From: Conidiobolus incongruus B7586
Lineage: Eukaryota > Entomophthoromycota > Entomophthoromycetes > Entomophthorales > Conidiobolaceae
Assembly: GCA_000697335.1 (NCBI GenBank)
Contig: JNEM01008744.1
Span: 1-28,291 of the forward strand
Direction: 5' to 3'
Length of the DNA stretch: 28,291 nt
Part shown: piece after piece, positions 20,756 through 28,291 of the stretch
Layout: the number at the start of each line of letters is the position of its first letter
Numbering within the stretch: the stretch's first letter is position 1
The notes under the pieces: model-generated
Database searches by the model: none
The model's input: the letters and a program-made list of their open reading frames with translations, nothing else
What the model was told of the DNA's origin: nothing
Position numbers and translations under genes: made by a program

Positions 20756-23718
20756 TTTTGAAGTATTTTATATTATTAATATTGTAAGTTATATAATTAC
20801 AAATTGTCAAAAGAATAACTTAATAAATATGGATATTAATACTACATAAGCTTGATGTGAATGGATGTGAAATAAATAATTTGAATTATCAATGAACAAA
20901 ATTACTCATTAGAATAGAGCTTGTGTTACTTCAATTGTTGATTGGATGCCTGAATCCATTTAAATTCCTTCAATCTCAATTTATTTAGTGGCAATAACCT
21001 GTTTAAAGTGATTTAATAGAATTAATCATTGGTTAAAAATAGTATAAACGAAATAAAGTATTATATCTTTGACTTATTATCTTGATGATAACTGGATAAA
21101 AATGAACATACTAAAATATTTAGTTTATTGACAGTTGAATTTTACATTATAAGAAATATAAAATATTATAAAAATATTAAATAAAAAACTGCAATGTCTG
21201 ATAAATGTTATATATTTTAAATTAATCAATTTTATAATTCAATAAACTTTATTTTATATAGCTTTGCTATTGATTAATTAAAAATAAAAACAATTAAAAT
21301 CGCTCCTAAAAAGTGATATCATATCTGTATTAAATGTAAAATTTTATAAAAATGTCTTGAGAGATATTTTGGAAATATTAAACATGCCAGTTTAAGTTGA
21401 ATTAAAGTTTATAAAATGACAAAATAGATACTTTTTCTAAAGCTTAAACTGAAACTCATTCGACTTAATATTTTGTATTTTTGGGTATTTATGAATGAAC
21501 TTGAAAAAGATTCTTTAAAATAATCACTTGATACAAGATGAGTAATTGTTTATTAATGAGTGAAATTTTTGAAATTGAAAAAATAACACATATTTCAATG
21601 ATATATTTGCCAAATCGAGCAACAGTTTTAAGGTATTTGAATATCTCAAAATGTATATTTTATATATTTTGAAAAATGATATTAATATCGAAATAATATA
21701 GAAACATTGATATTAACAATATTATATTTATTATTATATAAATTGATGGAAGTTGAGGTATTTTATCATTTATTGCATATTTATATGACAATCAATTATA
21801 ACCTAGTTGAATTTAGTATCATGCAAAATAAATATGAATTAAGTATAAATTGAATATCACAAATGAATGTTGAAATTTATGATTGCTTGAATAATCACTC
21901 ACATAATTCAAAAGCTCAACAATATACTACCATTAATCAAATTTAAAAGATTTTCCTTTTCATCTTTAGAATTGCACAAGAACCTGATTACAATTTTTAA
22001 TCTATATTAGAAATTAATATTTGTCTAATTTATTTTATTTTACTTAACAAAATTTTTAATGTTAGCAACTATAAGAATATCTATAAAATATATTTTGAAT
22101 ATTTGATTGCCAATTTGAATTATACTTTAAATCATATAAACTGAAAAGCATATTTGAAATAACCATAAATATATCAACTTTATACAATCATTGGTATTTA
22201 TACATTCAAGCTGTTCACCACAAACTATATAAAAAATAATCTAAACCAATATTTCAAAATCATATAATGGCTAATAATTATGCGCCAACAGAATCACTTT
22301 TCTTTAGACTATTTTTAATATCATTATATAAACCATATTAAAATGTTGATTATTTCAACGTTTAATTTAAATAATATACATTTTGGGTAAGATTTTAAAT
22401 CATCATTTAACTCCAATAAATAGTTAGTATTAAGAATTTTCAGTTAAACATCGTTTTATTCAAATCATCTTACTGAAAAGAACTAGCATAAATACATATT
22501 ACAATACTTTAAAATGTACAGATTATTATCATATGATTTATCGCTTGAGGACACTCGAGTGGTAATTTGGAAATTAGTTGATATATCTTAAGTAGAAACA
22601 ATCATTAATCTAGTGTTTGATATTAATTTTTAATTTTTTACTATAAATTCTTTATTCTGAATATAACTGACTCAGGTTTTGAAATAACGATCTAACTAAA
22701 TGTATTTAAATATTTTATAATAATACTATTATTTATCATGTTTAATTATTAATAATTATTTATTAATTTTCACATGTAATCGATTTTCGACCTATAGAAA
22801 AAAAATCGTTAACATTAGCTGTATCATTCTAAAATAATCATATAAATAACAAGCATCATTATATTTTCAAAATACTTTAACACTTTTATATATTAATTAT
22901 TATTAATTGATATTAATTTTTTTATTTTTCTTAAGGATATTGTTTCAAAAATCGAATAATATGATTAATATCATTTAATTTCATACCAATTTTTAAATTA
23001 CAAAGTTATCCACATATAAATAATAAGTAATTAGATATATTACACATGGTATTTTATCTTTTGTTATCAGATTTATAAGCTCCATAATAAAATTAAAAAT
23101 ATTGATATGTTTATTAGTGTTATAATTTCAACGTGCATATAAACAGAATGCATTTTAAATTAATATATATTGAACTTAATCGTATCTCTATTGATATTTA
23201 TAATTTTTATCAAGGTTGTAATATTAGAATAAGTTAAATTTATTTATAATATATTTGTGATGATATGGCAATACTTATTAGCTATAAACGTTTTATTTAC
23301 TCAAAATAATGATTTTACAATTTAATTGACTATAATGAAATAAATTCTTTAATATTGCATTCTTAAATAGGCTCTATTTGAATTAAAATATTAAACTATC
23401 ACATACATTAATTTTTATCTAGTGATTTTGATAATTTTAGCAAATAGTTAGCGATTCAAAATATTACATATATATTAGTTTTTTATACAATGTGTCGTTA
23501 TATTTTGAAGGATTAACTTGATAGAAAACTGTTGAAAAAGGTATCTAAATAATTATGTTAATACTTGAGAATAATAATCTTTATTATTCTCAAAATAGAT
23601 ATATAACATTATTTATAATATCCATATAATGAAAAATAACCATATTTTATCTACTGTTTATAATTTTTTCATTATAAACCATTTTGATAGCTGTGTTTAA
23701 AAAGTTGGCCAATATATT

Positions 23719-23754
23719 TAACATTAAATATATATATATATATATATAATGTTA
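23719..23754. repeat. Palindrome centred on a (TA)n run
   Basis: A 21-bp alternating AT run (23728-23748) is flanked by matching arms TAACATTA (23719-23726) and TAATGTTA (23747-23754), so the whole block can form a cruciform. This is probably a by-product of TA-repeat expansion. Confidence 0.7.
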
Positions 23755-24332
23755 TTAGAATTTTGGCACCGTATAACATATTATATAGTCAAATATATTT
23801 AGCTTATAGTATAGATGTTAGGATTAACATAATAATTTGAAATATGTCTGAATCATCTGCTTGATATTTTATTTAATAAATCAACTAAATGAATATATGA
23901 TTATTATTCCAATTTATTGAAAAAGGAAATTATAAATAGTGTCAACATTGGTACAACTTTCAGTTCTGGTAACTACTGAATTTGCATAATAAATGATAAA
24001 AATTTCAATGATTTAAAAATTTTTTAAGGTATTTTGATCATTGTTATTGTATCAAATAATACATTTATAATATATTTAAAAATCATAAATCGGATACATA
24101 CACCATTTTTAGTCCAACTAGCAAATTGAGAATTAAGAAAATTTATAATAAAATTTAGTATTTTGAAATTTTAATCTAGAGTGATATTTTCCTTTGTAAA
24201 GATATATGATTTTTATCAAATAAAAAAATTAATCAATTATTAAATTCATATTTTATACTTAAATTTATTCTACAATTACTGATAATAAAATAAAAATCAT
24301 TAACAATATAATATTCTGGATAGACTGTTGAT

Positions 24333-25789
24333 TCATAACTAATTTGAGGGAACAGATCTAGAGTTATTGAATATGCTTAGAAGATCCCACTTTAATTAGG
24401 TTTTAGTTAACTTAGCAAGATTGTTGCCATAATAGCTAACTTGCCAATTGTCGACTTCGGCATCCATATAGTTGACACAGGTTCCATTAAAGTTAGGTGA
24501 TAAAACATTTTATGCCTCATTCAAAGTGCCCTCTACTCCACTTCCTTCCTCATTGGTTTTGGTATCAGATAAAATTTCAACATCAAAAAGTGTATTACGA
24601 TGAGCTACTGACGTTTCTTTCAATAGATTTGGACGATCTAAAGCCCATCCTTGGAAGTCCGTTTGCGTATAAATACCTTTTGGCCATTTCTTCAAATAGT
24701 GAATATATCCTTGAAGTAATTCTTTAGTAAGTGGTTTATAAATGCGACATCCATGTTCGTTAAAGTATTTTTGTTTTGTCCAACCTTGGATATTGCTTAG
24801 ATCTTCAGCTGTTGAATTTTTATCTAGTTCAGAATATTCAAATATTGTATTGATGAATGGCATTCGAGTGAATGAGAATGAGTTTTGATCAGTAGGTAAT
24901 GTTTGAACCATATCTCCGGCTAATTTATCTCGCTCTTCAACTGAATCTACCAAAATAACACCTCAAATTTCAATTCCATTACCATCTAAACCAATAGTAA
25001 GGCCAATCTTTTCAGATACTCCTTTCGCTAACCAATCTTGGAGTTTCAAAAAGATATGAGGAAATGTTTCATCTGTGAAAGGAGAGCACACGTTGAAGTT
25101 TAGCACAGTATTCTTAACTTGGAATGTTTTGATAGGAATTTGGTAACAACGCCAAATGACCCAGTTCCTGACCCTCTAAATGCCCAGAACAAGTCTTAGT
25201 TTTCATTTTGATTACATTTAACAGTATCTCCATTTGCTGTAACTGCTTCCATTTCCTGGATTTTATCAGTGGCCATGCCATAAGTACGAGAAAAACGACC
25301 AAATCCACCACCAGTAGCATGACCTCCAATCCCAACAGTTGGGCAAGTACCAGCAGGGATTGAATAGTTACCACTTGTCCAAAGAGATCCATACACATGT
25401 CCCAATCTCGAACCACCGCCAATTTGAACAATCTGAGTTTAAGGATCAATGGTGACATTATTCATATTTTTGAGATCGATTACTAATTATCCATCGCTAC
25501 CACCTTAATTGTAACCTTCATAAGAGTGACCACCTCCTCGAATAGCAATTGGAAGATTCTTCTATTTTGCAAACTTTATAACATTAGATACATCATAAGC
25601 AGATTTTGGATAAAAGAAGCCAAAAGGATTAACAGATTTCAATCTACTATTCCAAAAGAATTTTGACCATTCATATTGTGGAGTATCAAGTTGAATAATT
25701 TCAACTTAATCGCTTGGATTAGCTTGAGGCTTCGACTGAATAAGGCGAATTCCAGTCAGAGATAATATCAGTAATATTAGGTTTGTCAT
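24333..25789 (-). pseudogene. Berberine-bridge/GOOX-type FAD oxidase with in-frame TAA/TAG at Gln-compatible sites
   Basis: From an ATG at 25789 a secretion-type N-terminus (MTNLILLILSLTGIRLIQSK) leads into an FAD-binding PCMH/BBE oxidoreductase of about 485 codons. Such enzymes oxidise sugars or alkaloids. The two flavin-attachment sites are intact: His in RGGGHSYEGYN and Cys in GTCPTVGIGGHATGGGFG. DLFWAFRGSGTGSFG and a BBE-type C-terminus (NYMDAEVDNWQ, then YYG) are also present. The frame is crossed by TAA at 25706, 25505, 25487, 25439, 25196, 24510 and 24396 and TAG at 25562 and 24339 (lowest base of each codon), one TGA at 24963, and one frame slip near 25133-25136. If TAR is read as Gln, the gene ends at TGA 24333. 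Remaining Gln codons are about 15 CAA and 3 CAG, and ten TGG are intact. No intron is seen. The family call is firm. Ciliate origin is inference, and in the standard code it is a pseudogene. Confidence 0.85.
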
Positions 25790-28291
25790 TTTTAAGGAAT
25801 ATATTTACTAGAGAATTCACGAAATTTTTAAAGTACCTATAGCACACCACATTTTCGAATTTTCATGTATTCTTAAATTCCCAATTGTAGTTTCCAAAAA
25901 TATCATTTAATTCGATCATCGATTTATCTCACTTTTATATTTATAAAATTATATTAGTATTTCATTATACAATAATTTTTATAATTGTCTGACTATTGGA
26001 GGTAGTTTGCCGAAATTACCAGAGTATAAAAATAGAATATGAGTATAACCAAATAAAATATAGATATAATATTTTTTAATATAATTTCAAAATTGTTGAA
26101 ATAATAAATTAATTAATAAATTTATTTTATAAGTTTTTAAAATAATAAACAAATGAGTGATATGTTCTTGAAAATGTTTAAATAAAATTAATATGAATTC
26201 ATTATCCATTATTTAATGTAATGTCTTCTAAATTATTTTTATTTATAATCAATTGAAAAAAATTGTCATTGGATATGTGAATTAATGTATCAAATTTTAA
26301 ATTGATTAATAACTTTAATTCATATTTCAAGGTTATTAATAAAATCAAAATAATTCAAATTTTGTATTATTATTGATATAAATTTGGACTATTTCACCAT
26401 GTTTCGTTATATGCAGCTGTGTGAATGAAGTGTTAAGATATTGATATATGATATTCAGGGGAATGAATTTGATATGATATTTCTGTATCAATAGTAAACT
26501 TATACTGAATTACATTTATAATGAATTCATAAGAAAAAATAATTATATGATTGATGACTTGAAATTCTATAATCAAACCATATATATATACCAATGAGTT
26601 CACAAAGCCCTAGGTTTCTCTTTGCTTGAATCAGAAGTAAACATCAATTCAATCTAAAATTGTCAAATTTAGGATCTTAAGTATTTATATTTTACCAATT
26701 TCCAATTTAGGTAAATAGTCTTCTTAATTTATTAGAAATCCAGATTTCAGAAAAATTTCTAAAACTTTAAGTTGTAAATTTCACTAATATTTAGAATATA
26801 AGCATTCGCTGATACAAGGTAGTTATAATGATTTTTACCTCTTGCGTTAATATATGATATAGGTTATCCTTATATTTTCCTTTAATTACACTATCAACTT
26901 TTCATTTTTACAATTAATACAGTCAATTATTTTTGACTGTAATAATTTTTCTAAATTATAAAATATACATTCTTTTACTCTATGCACTCATATCTTTAAT
27001 TTATTTTAAAATATATAAAACAAGAAATTTTTGAAAAAAAGTAGTTAATTACCAATAATTAGTGAATATGATTATTAAAATATAAAATAATCAAAATTAG
27101 TATTAATTAACTTTCATTGATTTCGAATATATATTATATGTGTTAACCCAATTATTTATTAATACATTTATACCTTTGAAATTGTTAATTATTTCACTAT
27201 TAGCAAATATTAGCTTACAACAACTTTTAGTACTTTCATATTAATATATGTTACACTCTAAGGTAAATTAGGTTGTATGATATTTATTTCAGCCTCAATA
27301 AAATATTTCATATTAATTATTTAAAATCAATGGCTATTTTTAAATAATCGCTCAATATATTTTCAGAAACATATTTCGAGTAATTATCACTTAAATCAAA
27401 CATAAAATATTCCTGTATATACTTTTAAGAATAATTCTTCAATTTATATTTACTTTCAAATTGGAATTGGAAAGACTTAAGTGAAAATTTGATTGTTCAA
27501 TAATTATAATAATAGGTTATGTTTAAATTGCTATTGAATATTTTCCCCCTAAGTTGATAATATTTTTAACTATATCCATTATCTAGGTCTTTAACTATTA
27601 ATATGTGTATTGTATTAAATCATAAATACACATATCACTTGATATAATATTGTTATTATAAAAATTTGATAGGATAAATAAAAATCAATATTTTAGTTAT
27701 ATTATGATCTGAATCGCACTTGGTAGATAGAATATATATACTAATTTAGACATTGGTAGTGGTAATTATTTTGTAAATATTATTTAATATTGTAATTTAT
27801 TTTATATTTAATTTTTTAGGTGAGTCTTGATCAATTTATTAATTTTCAGTAATGAGTATATTAATGATATATCAATCAATTAAATAAATATAGTATATGA
27901 ATATTCTACAAATTATTTAATTTAATTTTTTTGATATAATTCCAATATTATCAAAAATAATATAATATATAAATTAATAATTTATTTTGGTATTTTATAA
28001 ATAATATATATATATTAGGTTATAAAATTTAAAAAAATTTGAATAGATATGTAATTTTAATATTGATTCACTATTTTTCATATACTTGATATTAAGATTA
28101 TTTATTATTAAAATTTGGTATTAATAATTTAAAAGTTTTTAATTTAATTTACTTATAACCTATTTATAAAATAAAAGTATATATATTAATATAGTTTTAA
28201 TCTTTAATATTCTATTTAATATATATTGATATTATATAAATTATTTTTAAAATTCAATAAACTAATCATTTATTTTATTGATAATTTTTTA
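25790..28291. other. Gene-free AT-rich region to the window end
   Basis: About 2.5 kb upstream of the FAD oxidase have no gene-length frame on either strand and no recognisable RNA gene or transposon. Only short TA-rich runs occur. I saw no coding-like stretch in either the standard or the ciliate code, though reading by eye would miss short fragments. Confidence 0.5.

Larger units (their letters stand above)
20431..24332. other. Gene-free AT-rich desert
   Basis: Nearly 4 kb hold no convincing frame, intron-exon chain, tRNA B box or known element on either strand. The first few hundred bases should be the promoter of the GDS1/APSES-like gene. Only simple repeats stand out, listed separately. 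The region reads like the deserts left of 10 kb and right of 25.8 kb, with no abrupt change in texture at a point I can name. Confidence 0.55.

Noticed and set aside
22535-22580. Short GC-richer patch (GAGGACACTCGAGTGG) resembling a tRNA D-arm
   Set aside because: No matching acceptor stem, anticodon loop or T-arm lies at the required spacing.
25114-25458. 114-codon minus-strand frame within the FAD oxidase
   Set aside because: It is in a shifted frame relative to the oxidase motifs. Its translation shows none of the FAD-binding signatures, while the adjacent frame shows all of them.
24333-25789. Idea that the whole fungus reads TAA/TAG as glutamine
   Set aside because: LTA4H, SulP, the small membrane protein, CLASP-like and Mex67 genes all end at TAA at family-appropriate positions, and no other gene here has in-frame TAA or TAG.
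25980-26040. Short plus-strand frame with GGSLPKLPEYKN near a TATAAAAA motif
   Set aside because: It is too short, has no ATG in a sensible place and no splice partner, so chance is the simplest explanation.

Overview
The window looks like nuclear DNA of an early-diverging, very AT-rich fungus. Its genes are moderately AT-rich, the spacers are extremely so, and most introns are short (47-75 bp) GT-AG introns. One gene carries a GDS1-type winged helix that I know only from fungi. I cannot name the genus. The normal genes end in TAA or TGA and contain no in-frame stops, so the host uses the standard code.

Layout. Plus strand: the 3' end of a leukotriene A4 hydrolase/aminopeptidase gene (1-715, five exons), then an intronless SulP sulfate-transporter-type gene (1220-3313). 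Minus strand: a SET1 histone H3K4 methyltransferase (6471-3562, two exons), a tiny four-exon gene for a 100-residue single-pass membrane protein (10868-10385), a CLASP-like TOG-domain microtubule protein (13263-11282, two exons), the mRNA export receptor Mex67/NXF (17207-15096, four exons), and an 890-residue nuclear regulator with a GDS1-type winged helix and a KilA-N/APSES-like domain (20430-17758). The far right holds a damaged berberine-bridge-type FAD oxidase (25789-24333, minus) between long gene-free AT-rich deserts.

Three of the minus-strand genes act in nuclear gene expression: chromatin marking (SET1), transcription (GDS1/APSES protein) and mRNA export (Mex67). Their spacing does not suggest co-regulation. 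The splice joins given here keep frame and rejoin conserved family motifs: the SET1 N-terminus, the CLASP first exon, the Mex67 RGG exon and the Mex67 C-terminal UBA tail.

The most unusual feature is the FAD oxidase. Its family motifs are well preserved, including both flavin-attachment residues, yet the frame is crossed by seven TAA and one or two TAG codons at sites where glutamine fits. All ten visible Trp (TGG) codons and the three CGA codons are intact. That pattern fits a gene from an organism reading UAA/UAG as Gln, such as a ciliate, either transferred into the fungus or joined by misassembly. C-to-T decay of a native gene is the main alternative. The second unusual feature is a perfect 70-bp inverted repeat with a 111-bp loop (14674-14924), apparently a young foldback or MITE-like element.
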